This document shows positions 15,701 through 22,670 of a DNA stretch of 64,000 bases, piece by piece. Position 1 is the stretch's first letter; the number at the start of each line of letters is the position of its first letter. The stretch covers positions 1,353,914 through 1,417,913 of the forward strand of contig OX638327.1 of the NCBI GenBank assembly GCA_951812745.1. Reading direction: 5' to 3'. Under the pieces are notes generated by a model, which did not search any database, had not been told where the DNA came from, and saw only the letters and a program-made list of their open reading frames with translations. Source of the DNA: an uncultured Nitrospirales bacterium (lineage in GTDB: Bacteria > Nitrospirota > Nitrospiria > Nitrospirales > UBA8639). Position numbers and translations under genes: made by a program.

Positions 15701-18141
15701 GCCGAGCCGTCCTCCGCCACGGTCACGCTCGTCGTCGAGACCGTCACGCCCGCGGTATCGTCGTCCGCCTCCGTGGCCGTGACGCCGGCGATGGTGACGT
15801 TGGGATAATCGGTGTCCGTGTCGCTCGCGGCCGTGTGCGTGAAGGTGGCCGTGCCGTGCACCGTGTCGTCGTCCTGGGCCGCGGCGATCGTCACCGTCTG
15901 CGCCGTCGACCAGTTCGTGGTGGTGAACGTGAGCGTGAGCGAAGCGCCGCCATTGACCGTCAAGTCGGGATCGCCGCCGGCGGCGCGCGCCACCGCGATC
16001 GTCACGTCCGCGGTGGGTTCGGTGTTCAGCGTCACCGTGTAGTTGGCCGAGCCGCCCTCCGACGGGATCACGCTGGTCGGGTCGACCGTCACGCCGATGG
16101 GATCGTCGTCCGCCTCCGTGGCTGTGACGCCGGCGATGGTGACGTTGGGATAATCGGTGTCCGTGTCGCTCGCGGCCGTGTGCGTGAAGGTGGCCGTGCC
16201 GTGCACCCCGTCGTCGTCCTCAGCCGCGGCGATGGTGACCGTCTGCGGCGTGTCCCAGGTCGTGGTGGTGAACGTGAGCGTGAGCGAAGCGCCGCCATTG
16301 ACCGTCAAGTCGGGATCGCCGCCGGCGGCGCGCGCCACCGCGATCGTCACGTCCGCGGTGGGCTGGGTGTTCAGCGTCACCGTGTAGCTGGCCGAGCCGT
16401 CCTCCGCCACGGTCACGCTCGTCGTCGAGACCGTCACGCCCGCGGTATCGTCGTCCGCCTCCGTGGCCGTGACGCCGGCGATGGTGACGTTGGGATAATC
16501 GGTGTCCGTGTCGCTCGCGGCCGTGTGCGTGAAGGTGGCGGTGCCGTGCACCGCGTCGTCGTCCTGGGCCGCGGCGATGGTGACCGTCTGCGCCGTCGAC
16601 CAGTTCGTGGTGGTGAACGTGAGCGTGAGCGAAGCGCCGCCATTGACCGTCAAGTCGGGATCGCCGCCGGCGGCGCGCGCCACCGCGATCGTCACGTCCG
16701 CGGTGGGTTCGGTGTTCAGCGTCACCGTGTAGCTGGCCGAGCCGCCCTCCGACGGGATCACGCTGGTCGGGTCGACCGTCACGCCGATGGGATCGTCGTC
16801 CGCCTCCGTGGCTGTGACGCCGGCGATGGTGACGTTGGGATAATCGGTGTCCGTGTCGCTCGCGGCCGTGTGCGTGAAGGTGGCCGTGCCGTGCACCCCG
16901 TCGTCGTCCTCAGCCGCGGCGATGGTGACCGTCTGCGGCGTGTCCCAGGTCGTGGTGGTGAACGTGAGCGTGAGCGAAGCGCCGCCATTGACCGTCAAGT
17001 CGGGATCGCCGCCGGCGGCGCGCGCCACCGCGATCGTCACGTCCGCGGTGGGCTGGGTGTTCAGCGTCACCGTGTAGCTGGCCGAGCCGTCCTCCGCCAC
17101 GGTCACGCTCGTCGTCGAGACCGTCACGCCCGCGGTCAGGATAAGCGGCCCGCCCACGGCGGTCCGGAGGCCGTGGTAGAAGGAGGGCGGCTGCGTCACC
17201 GTCGGGCCCAGGGTGACTTCCAGCGGGGCGGTGCTTCCCGGCGTCGGGGTGGCGGTGATCACGTCGCTCGTGGTACTCCCTAACGGGACCGTGACCGAGG
17301 TGGCAGATAGCGTCCCGCCTGTCACGCTCAGGTCGGTGGTCATGGCGAAGGGTGCACCCGCGGCAACCTTGACCACAAACCTGCTCTCCCCCACCATCTT
17401 CTCCGGCTCCATGGTCAACGTAAACGGAACGCCAGGGTTATCATACAAATACAGCCTCCTCAGACTCGAGAGGCCGTCGAATATGCCGGCGGGCAGGGAA
17501 CTGAGCTGGTTGTTGTTCAACCACATAAGCCACAGACTGGTGAGGCCGTCGAACACGTCGGCGGGCAGGGTGCTGAGCCGGTTGTTGTCCAAGGATAGGA
17601 TCACCAGACTGGTGAGGCCGTCGAACACGTCGGCGGGCAGGGTGCTGAGCCGGTTGTTGTCCAAGGATAGGATCACCAGACTGGTGAGGCCGTCGAACAC
17701 GTCGGCGGGCAGGGTGCTGAGCTGGTTGTTGTCCAAGCCCAGCTCCGTCAGACTCGAGAGGTCATCGAAATCGCCAGTCTTCAAGGAGGCGATGCTCTTA
17801 CCCGAAAGACTCAGATAGGTGAGATTATTGAGCTGGGTAGCGGTGACGTTCGCGCAGTTGCTGACCCCGCTGATATAAGAGAGGATCGCGTCCTGGACCT
17901 GCTGGGTGCGGCTACAGATGTCCGCCTGGGCGTTGCCGGGGAAGACGCACAGCGCGAGGGAGGCGAGGACGAAGCCGGCCAGGACCCTGGCCAGCGGGCT
18001 TCCGCGGCCGCCCAGCCGGTTCGGACGCGGGCGCGGCCCGGGCTTCGGCGAGGTTCTCTGGGGCCTCGGCGCGCCGGGGGTCAGGGTCCTGTTGCGGTCA
18101 GGGCAACGGGATGACTCTTCTGGTTTTTCCCAAGCATCCAC
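9799..18141 (-). CDS. Giant autotransporter: leucine-rich repeats, fifteen ~115-residue beta repeats, outer-membrane barrel
   Basis: About 2,780 residues. I start at GTG 18141, which has GAGGGGG upstream; a TTG six codons earlier also fits. A long Pro/Arg-rich leader precedes a hydrophobic signal segment ending GNAQA-D (about residue 73). Residues ~110-240 are leucine-rich repeats of 24 residues (LPADVFDGLTSL core). Then come fifteen repeats of 114-116 residues (17130-11956), each opening GVTV and closing EADDD-like, rich in Thr/Val/Asp; two diverged Calx-beta-like domains follow, including one rich in acidic residues. The last ~400 residues form an autotransporter beta-barrel ending in Trp-Arg-Phe. 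Likely a surface adhesin or S-layer-like fibre exported by type Va secretion; Asp-rich loops suggest calcium binding (inference). No protease domain is evident. Confidence 0.9.
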   Translation of the reverse strand: MDAWEKPEESSRCPDRNRTLTPGAPRPQRTSPKPGPRPRPNRLGGRGSPLARVLAGFVLASLALCVFPGNAQADICSRTQQVQDAILSYISGVSNCANVTATQLNNLTYLSLSGKSIASLKTGDFDDLSSLTELGLDNNQLSTLPADVFDGLTSLVILSLDNNRLSTLPADVFDGLTSLVILSLDNNRLSTLPADVFDGLTSLWLMWLNNNQLSSLPAGIFDGLSSLRRLYLYDNPGVPFTLTMEPEKMVGESRFVVKVAAGAPFAMTTDLSVTGGTLSATSVTVPLGSTTSDVITATPTPGSTAPLEVTLGPTVTQPPSFYHGLRTAVGGPLILTAGVTVSTTSVTVAEDGSASYTVTLNTQPTADVTIAVARAAGGDPDLTVNGGASLTLTFTTTTWDTPQTVTIAAAEDDDGVHGTATFTHTAASDTDTDYPNVTIAGVTATEADDDPIGVTVDPTSVIPSEGGSASYTVTLNTEPTADVTIAVARAAGGDPDLTVNGGASLTLTFTTTNWSTAQTVTIAAAQDDDAVHGTATFTHTAASDTDTDYPNVTIAGVTATEADDDTAGVTVSTTSVTVAEDGSASYTVTLNTQPTADVTIAVARAAGGDPDLTVNGGASLTLTFTTTTWDTPQTVTIAAAEDDDGVHGTATFTHTAASDTDTDYPNVTIAGVTATEADDDPIGVTVDPTSVIPSEGGSANYTVTLNTEPTADVTIAVARAAGGDPDLTVNGGASLTLTFTTTNWSTAQTVTIAAAQDDDTVHGTATFTHTAASDTDTDYPNVTIAGVTATEADDDTAGVTVSTTSVTVAEDGSASYTVTLNTQPTADVTIAVARAAGGDPDLTVNGGASLTLTFTTTTWDTPQTVTIAAAEDDDGVHGTATFTHTAASDTDTDYPNVTIAGVTATEADDDPIGVTVDPTSVIPSEGGSANYTVTLNTEPTADVTIAVARAAGGDPNLTVNGGASLTLTFTTTNWSTAQTVTIAAAQDADTVNGTATFTHTAASDTDTDYPNVTIADVTATEADDDTAGVTVSTTSVTPAEGSSANYTVKLNTRPTHSVTIAVARASGTEHDPDLTVNGGASLTLTFTTTNWSTAQTVTIAAAQDDDTVNGTATFTHTASSTDSSYAGLSIASVTATEADDDTAGVTVSTTSVTVAEDGSASYTVTLNTQPTADVTIAVARAAGGDPDLTVNGGASLTLTFTTTTWDTPQTVTIAAAEDDDGVHGTATFTHTAASDTDTDYPNVTIAGVTATEADDDPIGVTVDPTSVIPSEGGSANYTVTLNTEPTADVTIAVARAAGGDPDLTVNGGASLTLTFTTTNWSTAQTVTIAAAQDDDTVHGTATFTHTAASDTDTDYPNVTIAGVTATEADDDTAGVTVSTTSVTVAEDGSASYTVTLNTQPTADVTIAVARAAGGDPDLTVNGGASLTLTFTTTTWDTPQTVTIAAAEDDDGVHGTATFTHTAASDTDTDYPNVTIAGVTATEADDDPIGVTVDPTSVIPSEGGSANYTVTLNTEPTADVTIAVARAAGGDPNLTVNGGASLTLTFTTTNWSTAQTVTIAAAQDADTVNGTATFTHTAASDTDTDYPNVTIAGVTATEADDDTAGVTVSTTSVTPAEGSSANYTVKLNTRPTHSVTIAVARASGTEHDPDLTVNGGASLTLTFTTTNWSTAQTVTIAAAQDADAVNGTATFTHTASSTDSSYAGLSIASVTATEADDDTAGVTVSTTSVTPAEGSSANYTVTLNTRPTHSVTIAVARAAGGDPNLTVNGGASLTLTFTTTNWSTAQTVTIAAAQDADTVNGTATFTHTAASDTDTDYPNVTIADVTATEADDDTAGVTVSTTSVTPAEGSSANYTVTLNTRPTHSVTIAVARASGGDTDLTVNGGASLTLTFTTTNWATAQTVTIAAAQDDDAVHGTATFTHTASSTDSSYAGLSIASVTATEADDDTAGVTVSTTSVTPAEGSSANYTVTLNTRPTHSVTIAVARASGGDTDLTVNGGASLTLTFTTTNWSTAQTVTIAAAQDADTVNGTATFTHTASSTDSSYAGLSIASVTATEDDDDTAPTTVNLTVSPATINEGDGQTSVTVTGTWQGSIVSSTATTVTLLRGGSASSGTDYTISGTLSLTIPANQSSGNKNLTVTPIQDNVYEGPGNETLTFTAGGTGITAGTPATLDIVDDDTVGVMVDPTDGLTTTEAGDSATFTVVLESQPMTAVSIALSSSDPSEGMVVLESLGTSGGAAALAPLTFTPANWNKPQMVTVMGVDDAEVDGPQNYNVEFTKAISDDPNYAGFTPDNVTLTNMDDDEEHTIRARFRRLNDEILSKHALTLADVTVAAVTSRQEAGACASQPNTASLGGQSSLAEILRANAQTLNTGSFNLKQLLGTSSFRLRLTKEGSGAGPGCLTLWGQGDYRNLSSGASQALNWDGDLVTGQVGADALLRPDLLAGLAVSWSDGAFDYTDRTTGEPFSGDYRSRMVSVHPYVTWWSPMGLDLWATGGYGRGEIEIADEETGTHTSDTTLRLGSVGASGPLPIGDALIAGGTTTLRVKAQASLAQMDVEGNGSLPAAQTIDAQRLRLALEGSHARPLASGGSLTPSFEVGLRHDGGDGATGTGLELGGGLRYVDPALGLTIEGRGRVLAAYEEAYKEWGASGLIRVDPGIDGLGLWLSLAPSYGQTASGVQRLWEQGLTQGPTQGPTQGLSAMQAPTGRLEAEVGYGLAAFAGQGLVTPYSAVMLGGGTQRYRMGSRLELGGGLRLSLEGTRQVTTVGQADHGIRLQTDWRF
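11956..17130 (-). repeat. Fifteen tandem 342-348 bp coding repeats
   Basis: Unit starts on the minus strand are 17130, 16785, 16440, 16095, 15750, 15405, 15060, 14712, 14367, 14022, 13677, 13332, 12984, 12639 and 12297. Three subtypes are visible by the second motif: VAEDGSA (units 1,3,5,8,10), IPSEGGSA (2,4,6,9,11) and TPAEGSSA (7,12-15). The first two alternate as a 690-bp pair. Units 3-7 and 8-12 form a near-identical 1,728-bp duplicate. Confidence 0.95.
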
Positions 18142-18266
18142 GGAACAGTTCCCCCTCAACTCTTCGTGTTGAGGTAGACTGAATGGAGCTCGAATCCGAG
18201 GGGTGGGTTAGCAACTTGGCGTGATTCGTGTCTGCCGCAGCCAAGCTATCGGCGATATGTATATGT

Positions 18267-18297
18267 ATTATATCCGAGCCATCGTCGATCGATTATA
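18267..18297 (-). promoter_or_regulatory. Candidate promoter region of the autotransporter gene
   Basis: In an AT-rich island upstream of the giant gene, two perfect TATAAT hexamers occur on the minus strand (18267-18272 and 18292-18297). No convincing -35 box is placed 16-18 bases before either, so this is only a candidate. Confidence 0.3.
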
Positions 18298-18429
18298 AAT
18301 TTGGAACGAACAGTAACATAAGGTCATCTCTCTTTCAACCATGTCATGAACCGTGTCATGCCTCTGGTCGGGTGTGTGGAGAAGGTCGGATGCGCGAAAG
18401 CGTCACCCGACCGCCATAGCTGTCATCCC

Positions 18430-18685
18430 TGTATGTGTTCAGTCATTCGTTGACAATTTTCCTGCTTCCTTTTGTGCCCCTGTGCCCCGTCTTTGGAAGA
18501 CAACCCCCTCAATCCCCCTTCTCAGGGGGACGGCAGACCCGCTCTCCCCGGAGCAGCGAGCCGGCCGCAAGCCTCTCCCCCCTGATAAGGGGGCCAGGGG
18601 GGTTCAGTAGGGGCGGACCTGTGGGTCCGCCCTCCCTGCTTGTGGGCAGATCCTCATGCTGTCAACGAATGAGGGAACACATACT
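18430..18685. repeat. 256-bp composite element flanked by inverted copies of the 26-bp motif
   Basis: The left end (18430-18455) reads TGTATG then TGTTCAGTCATTCGTTGACA. The right end (18660-18685) is its inverse, TGTCAACGAATGAGGGAACA followed by CATACT, differing at about three positions. Between them are the CCCCCTCAATCCCCCTT/AAGGGGG blocks seen at 9 kb and 47 kb, and a GGGGCGGACCTGTGGGTCCG palindrome. There is no ORF of note. The structure resembles a non-autonomous inverted-repeat (MITE-like) element. Confidence 0.7.
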
Positions 18686-18691
18686 GACGAT

Positions 18692-19645
18692 CTAAGCCAT
18701 GCCATTCGACAATTCATCAAAATAGCGGGATAAATCCACGTTGCCGCCGGAGATGATCACGCCCACGCGTTTGCCTTGCAACGCGGGTTCATGGCGAAGC
18801 AGCGGCGCCACGGCCACGGCGCCGGCCGGTTCGATCACCAGTTTCAGGCGTTCGTAGATGAACCGCATGGCCGCGAGGATCTCCTCCTCTTCCACGACGA
18901 AGAATCCGGTCAGGTGTTTTCGCAGGATCGGCAGCGTGAGGGTGCCCACGCTCGTGCGTAACCCTTCCGCGATGGTTTGCGGGTCTTCCTGCGGCACGAT
19001 GCGATTTTCCTTGACGGAATACAGGGCATCCAATGCCCCGGCCGGCTCGCACGCGTAGACTTGGATCTTGGGGTTGAGGCCATGGGCCGCCAGACACGTG
19101 CCGGATAGCAAGCCTCCGCCGCCGATGGGGCCGAGCAGGACGTCGAGATCCGGCACGTGGCCCAACAATTCCAGGGCGGCCGTGCCCTGCCCCGCGATCA
19201 CGTCGGGATCGTTAAACGCTTCGATCCATTCACCGTGCAGTTCTTGCACCAGAGCACGGGAAAACGAGTCCGCGTCTTGGGGATCGGCAGGCACGTGGAC
19301 GATGCCCCCGTAGTCCCGCACCGCGGCCTGTTTGACGGGATTCACGGGTTCCGGCATGACCAGGTGCGCTTCTTTTCCCGTCAACCGGCAGGCCAGCGCA
19401 ATGCCCTGGGCATGATTCCCGGACGACAGCGCCACCACGGGCTTGGACGATGGCCGTTGCGCCACGGCGTTGTACGCCCCGCGAAACTTGAACGCTCCCA
19501 CGCGCTGAAAGTTTTCGCACTTCAGAAACACGGTGGCCTGCGAAGCGGCATCGAGCCGCCGGGCCGTCTGAATGGGCGTTTCCCGAACGATGCCCGTTAA
19601 GCGGGCCGCCGCGCGTTCCACGTCATGAAAAGTGGGCAGAGCCAT
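18692..19645 (-). CDS. PLP-dependent threonine/serine dehydratase-family enzyme
   Basis: Fold-type II PLP enzyme of 317 residues without the C-terminal ACT regulatory domain of biosynthetic IlvA. The Schiff-base lysine is K53 in FQRVGAFKFRGA; SSGNHAQGIAL and the phosphate-binding GPIGGGGLLSG motifs are present, as is the late SGGNVD segment. It should deaminate L-threonine to 2-oxobutanoate and/or L-serine to pyruvate; serine racemase activity is the main alternative. The lack of an ACT domain suggests no isoleucine feedback. Start ATG 19645. Upstream at 19752-19770 is a degenerate copy of the dispersed motif. It ends 7 bases from the 256-bp repeat element. Confidence 0.9.
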   Translation of the reverse strand: MALPTFHDVERAAARLTGIVRETPIQTARRLDAASQATVFLKCENFQRVGAFKFRGAYNAVAQRPSSKPVVALSSGNHAQGIALACRLTGKEAHLVMPEPVNPVKQAAVRDYGGIVHVPADPQDADSFSRALVQELHGEWIEAFNDPDVIAGQGTAALELLGHVPDLDVLLGPIGGGGLLSGTCLAAHGLNPKIQVYACEPAGALDALYSVKENRIVPQEDPQTIAEGLRTSVGTLTLPILRKHLTGFFVVEEEEILAAMRFIYERLKLVIEPAGAVAVAPLLRHEPALQGKRVGVIISGGNVDLSRYFDELSNGMA

Positions 19646-19821
19646 GATTGGCCATGGCTGGGCAACCAGCCCAGCCTCGCCGGGCAGGACGGCACGCTTT
19701 CGGTTCGATCCTCTCGGCTACACCGTTGGGGACATAGCACGGCATGGTAAATGTTCACGCATTCCTTGACTCTTGCTCCCACGAAGCTCGGGGTGAGACA
19801 CCCGCTCCGGACAGCCGCAGG

Positions 19822-19862
19822 TAAAAAAAGAGGGGCCCTCTTGTAAGAGAGCCCCTCTTTTC
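19822..19862. terminator. Rho-independent terminator
   Basis: An AGAGGGGC...GCCCCTCT stem of about 13 pairs with a TGTA loop (one mismatch). On the minus strand it is followed by TTTTTTTAC, so it ends the small exported-protein gene at 19882; on the plus strand a short TTTT follows. Confidence 0.85.
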
Positions 19863-19881
19863 GCCTGTCGCTAGCTTGAGG

Positions 19882-20238
19882 TTATTTTATAACCGTGGAC
19901 ATGGCGCCGCCCGGGTTGACATCGACCCGGTTCAAGGCCCCTTCGACTTCCGGCAAGCGGCCGGCGCCCTGAGAGGCTTTAATCCGCTGACGATTAGGAT
20001 CGCTCGCGGTTTCCATGGCAGAGGCGTCCGCCGTGGAAGCTGCCGCCATCGAGGCTTTGGAACCAACGGCATTCATTTGACCGGCATCATGGCTTGTACG
20101 CGTTCCATCGACCGGAGATTTGGTTTCTGCCATAGGATACCCGCTATGTGCAGGTAACATGCCCGGATTCGCAAACGCCACTGAAGCCATCACGGCAGTA
20201 CCCGCGAACGCAATAAGAAGAAGGCGAATACTTTTCAT
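19882..20238 (-). CDS. Small exported protein of unknown function
   Basis: 118 residues from ATG 20238, preceded by AAAAGGAGCG, a strong RBS. The first ~23 residues (MKSIRLLLIAFAGTAVMASVAFA) are a clear Sec signal peptide. The mature part is Ala/Ser/Met-rich and hydrophilic with no domain I recognise; a Pro-Glu-Val-Glu-Gly segment and GGAMSTVIK end it. It is probably a soluble periplasmic or secreted protein. It is alone, with its own terminator at 19822-19862. A nearby in-frame start at 20340 is rejected because the signal peptide would then be internal. Confidence 0.7.
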   Translation of the reverse strand: MKSIRLLLIAFAGTAVMASVAFANPGMLPAHSGYPMAETKSPVDGTRTSHDAGQMNAVGSKASMAAASTADASAMETASDPNRQRIKASQGAGRLPEVEGALNRVDVNPGGAMSTVIK

Positions 20239-20616
20239 AATTCCGCTCCTTTTGTTAAGACAGGTTATGGACGATAAAGGCATGAGTTTCCGATTTAACG
20301 TTTCACCCGGATAAAGCGGGTAAATCTTATTCATTTTCACTAGGAAGTGTCAAGCAAATGTATGGGGCCCCCACTCCCCGGGGAGCGACCACCCCCGGAC
20401 GGCGTCCGCGGGCCTCTGGGCAACGCCGGCCATGGCCGGGGCATTCCGCACCGGGATCGGCGAAGAGGACGCCTGGCCGGGGCGGGCGCGCGGGCCGCGG
20501 AACGTCTTCTGCTTTCTTTCCTTTTCGCGATCCATTTTTCCCCCAAGTTGTGATAGGCTGTACCGCATTATGGACTGATGGTCGAATGAGGTTTTTTTCT
20601 TATCTCAGAGGTTGCG
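20239..20616. other. Divergent promoter region, no gene seen
   Basis: 378 bases between the small exported-protein gene and ugd. The first ~100 bases are AT-rich and should hold the leftward promoter. The middle (20360-20520) is very GC-rich with short ORFs on both strands that lack RBS and protein-like composition. Just before ugd is an AGAGG ribosome-binding site. Confidence 0.5.
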
Positions 20617-21948
20617 ATGCATATTAGTGTTCTCGGCACGGGTTACGTGGGCCTCGTCACGGGCGCGTGTTTTGCGGAATTCGGACTCAACGTGACGTGC
20701 ATGGACGTGGATGCCGCTCGCATTCAACAACTGGACCGTGGCGACGTGCCGTTTTATGAACCCGGCCTGGCCGCACTGGTGACCAAAGGCCTCCAATCCG
20801 GGCGGCTCAACTTCACCAACGACTTGAACCGGGCCGTGGATACGGCGTTGGTGATCTTTATCGCGGTCGGCACGCCCTCCAATCTCGACGGGTCGGCGGA
20901 TCTGTCCTACATAGATGAAGTGGCTCGGAGTATCGGGAGCCGCATGACGGGGTACAAGGTGGTGGCCACCAAGTCGACGGTGCCCGTGGGGACCGCGACA
21001 CGAGTGCGGGATACGATCAAGGCTCATCAATCGAAGCCCATCCACTTCGACGTGGCGTCCAACCCGGAGTTTTTGCGCGAGGGATCGGCGATTGAAGACT
21101 TCATGCGGCCGGACCGCGTGGTCATCGGCGTCGAGACCGAACAGGCCGCGGCCATCCTGAAGGATCTCTATCGGCCGTTGTATCTGATTGAAACGCCGTT
21201 CGTGGTGACCACGGTTCCTACGGCAGAAGTCATCAAATACGCGTCGAACGTGTTCCTGGCCACCAAGATTTCCTTTATCAACGAAGTGGCCAACCTGTGT
21301 GAAGTGGTGAATGCCAACGTGCAAACCGTGGCCAAAGGCATGGGGCTCGATAAACGGATCGGGGGCAAGTTCCTCCATGCCGGGCCCGGGTACGGCGGCT
21401 CCTGTTTCGGGAAGGACACGGCCGCGCTGGTGCATATTGGAGAAGAGGCGGGCTATGCCATGAAGCTGGCGGCCACGACCAAACGGGTGAATGAACAACA
21501 GCGGGCCCGTATGGTCGATAAAATCCGTGACGCCGTGAACGGCGTTCAAGGGAAAACCCTGGCCTTTTTGGGGTTGTCCTTTAAACCCAACACCGACGAC
21601 CTCCGGGATTCACCGGCGTTGATGATTGCGGAACACCTGATGAAGGAAGGCTGCACCCTCCGGGCCTATGACCCGGAGGGCTTGGCAGGAGCGCTCGAAA
21701 CGTTACCCGGCCTGGTCGGCTGTCAGGATGCGTACGACGCGATGACGGGCGCGGACGCCGTGGTGTTGGCCACCGAATGGAATCAATTCCGCAACCTGGA
21801 TTTGGAGTACGTGAAATCGCTGCTGCGCGTCCCGGTGTTTATCGATCTCCGGAACGTCTACGACCCCGACCGGGTCGCCGAGTGCGGGTTTCATTACGTT
21901 TCGGTCGGCCGCCCGGCCGTCGGCGTGAATCCCTATACCACGTCCTGA
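20617..21948 (+). CDS. ugd: UDP-glucose 6-dehydrogenase
   Basis: Oxidises UDP-glucose to UDP-glucuronate with two NAD+, feeding capsule, exopolysaccharide or lipid A sugar pathways. The N-terminal Rossmann motif is GTGYVGLVTG (residues 7-16); K-E and substrate-binding segments SNPEFLREGSAI (148-159) and the catalytic C263 in GPGYGGSCFGKD are all present. The C-terminal UDP-binding domain includes FLGLSFKPNTDDLRDSP. The 443 residues match the family length. It stands alone; the glycosylation genes at 54.5-57.4 kb could use its product if the transferred sugar is glucuronate-derived (inference). Confidence 0.96.
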   Translation: MHISVLGTGYVGLVTGACFAEFGLNVTCMDVDAARIQQLDRGDVPFYEPGLAALVTKGLQSGRLNFTNDLNRAVDTALVIFIAVGTPSNLDGSADLSYIDEVARSIGSRMTGYKVVATKSTVPVGTATRVRDTIKAHQSKPIHFDVASNPEFLREGSAIEDFMRPDRVVIGVETEQAAAILKDLYRPLYLIETPFVVTTVPTAEVIKYASNVFLATKISFINEVANLCEVVNANVQTVAKGMGLDKRIGGKFLHAGPGYGGSCFGKDTAALVHIGEEAGYAMKLAATTKRVNEQQRARMVDKIRDAVNGVQGKTLAFLGLSFKPNTDDLRDSPALMIAEHLMKEGCTLRAYDPEGLAGALETLPGLVGCQDAYDAMTGADAVVLATEWNQFRNLDLEYVKSLLRVPVFIDLRNVYDPDRVAECGFHYVSVGRPAVGVNPYTTS

Positions 21949-21979
21949 CCGTTGCGCCGGGAGGCTTTGCCGGGAGGGC

Positions 21980-22651
21980 TTACGCCTCTTTGGGTTTATA
22001 CCCCATGCGATCCAACACCTTGGTAATCCGTTTTTTCAGCGGGGCGTCGGCATCGGCCAAGGCCGTGGCCAGGGGTTCCACAGCCGGCTTGCCGATCTTC
22101 CGAAGAATCTCGGTGGCGGACTGGCGCAATTCATCTTCTTCCGACACCAACAGCGGAATGATTTTAGTGACGGAGGGCGCTCCGATTTTAATCAAGGCTT
22201 CATAGGCTCGATGCCGGACGTCACCCACTTCATCTTCCAAACATTCGACGAGGTCATCCACGGCATTGTCCGCCTTGAGCTCGCCCAACATCTCAATGGC
22301 ATATTTGCGATTGAGCCAGTGCGAATCTTTTAGGTCCATCACCGCGGCATCGACTTTGACGACGTTGGGATCTTTCGCCCGAATGCGAAACTGCTTGACC
22401 AGCCGCTTGCCTTCTTCCTCGACGATGCGGAAGGTCGCCCCGTCGCCCGGCTTGATCTTTTGCAGATCATCGAGCGCTTCCTCGGCCACGTCCAATAACA
22501 CGGTTTTTCCATCATAGGCCAACAGCTCGACTTCGAGTTGCCGGGCCTCCAGGTTGACGGTGATGACGTTTTCGGTCACCAGGTTAAAGCCATCTTTCTT
22601 GGCACTCTTGGGACTGATTTGAACAAGAGGGGTTGGAGCTGGATCTGCCAT
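21980..22651 (-). CDS. HEAT-repeat protein with N-terminal beta domain
   Basis: Last gene of a four-gene HEAT operon. Residues ~20-95 form a beta-rich domain (FNLVTENVITVNLEARQLEV..., KPGDGATFRIVEEEGKRLV) that resembles no named family to me. Residues ~100-220 contain three to four alpha-helical HEAT/PBS-lyase-type repeats (NRKYAIEMLGELKADNAVDDLVECL, VRHRAYEALIKIGAP, LRQSATEILRKIGKPAV). It has no signal peptide and starts 19 bases after the previous HEAT gene's stop. It differs from its neighbours in carrying the extra beta domain, so it may be the effector or ligand-reading member of the set (inference). It converges with ugd. Confidence 0.8.
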   Translation of the reverse strand: MADPAPTPLVQISPKSAKKDGFNLVTENVITVNLEARQLEVELLAYDGKTVLLDVAEEALDDLQKIKPGDGATFRIVEEEGKRLVKQFRIRAKDPNVVKVDAAVMDLKDSHWLNRKYAIEMLGELKADNAVDDLVECLEDEVGDVRHRAYEALIKIGAPSVTKIIPLLVSEEDELRQSATEILRKIGKPAVEPLATALADADAPLKKRITKVLDRMGYKPKEA

Positions 22652-22670
22652 ATCTACGTCTCCTTCTTTA

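Noticed and set aside
11956-17130. Long regular repeat array considered as a CRISPR-like array
   Set aside because: Units are ~345 bp, in one reading frame, with no spacer-like unique segments; it is a coding repeat.
15145-17283. Plus-strand ORF of ~712 codons rich in Arg, and many similar ones across 11-17 kb
   Set aside because: They are antisense shadows of the 345-bp repeat array of the autotransporter; composition (REGGRAVHR...) and lack of RBS show they are not genes.
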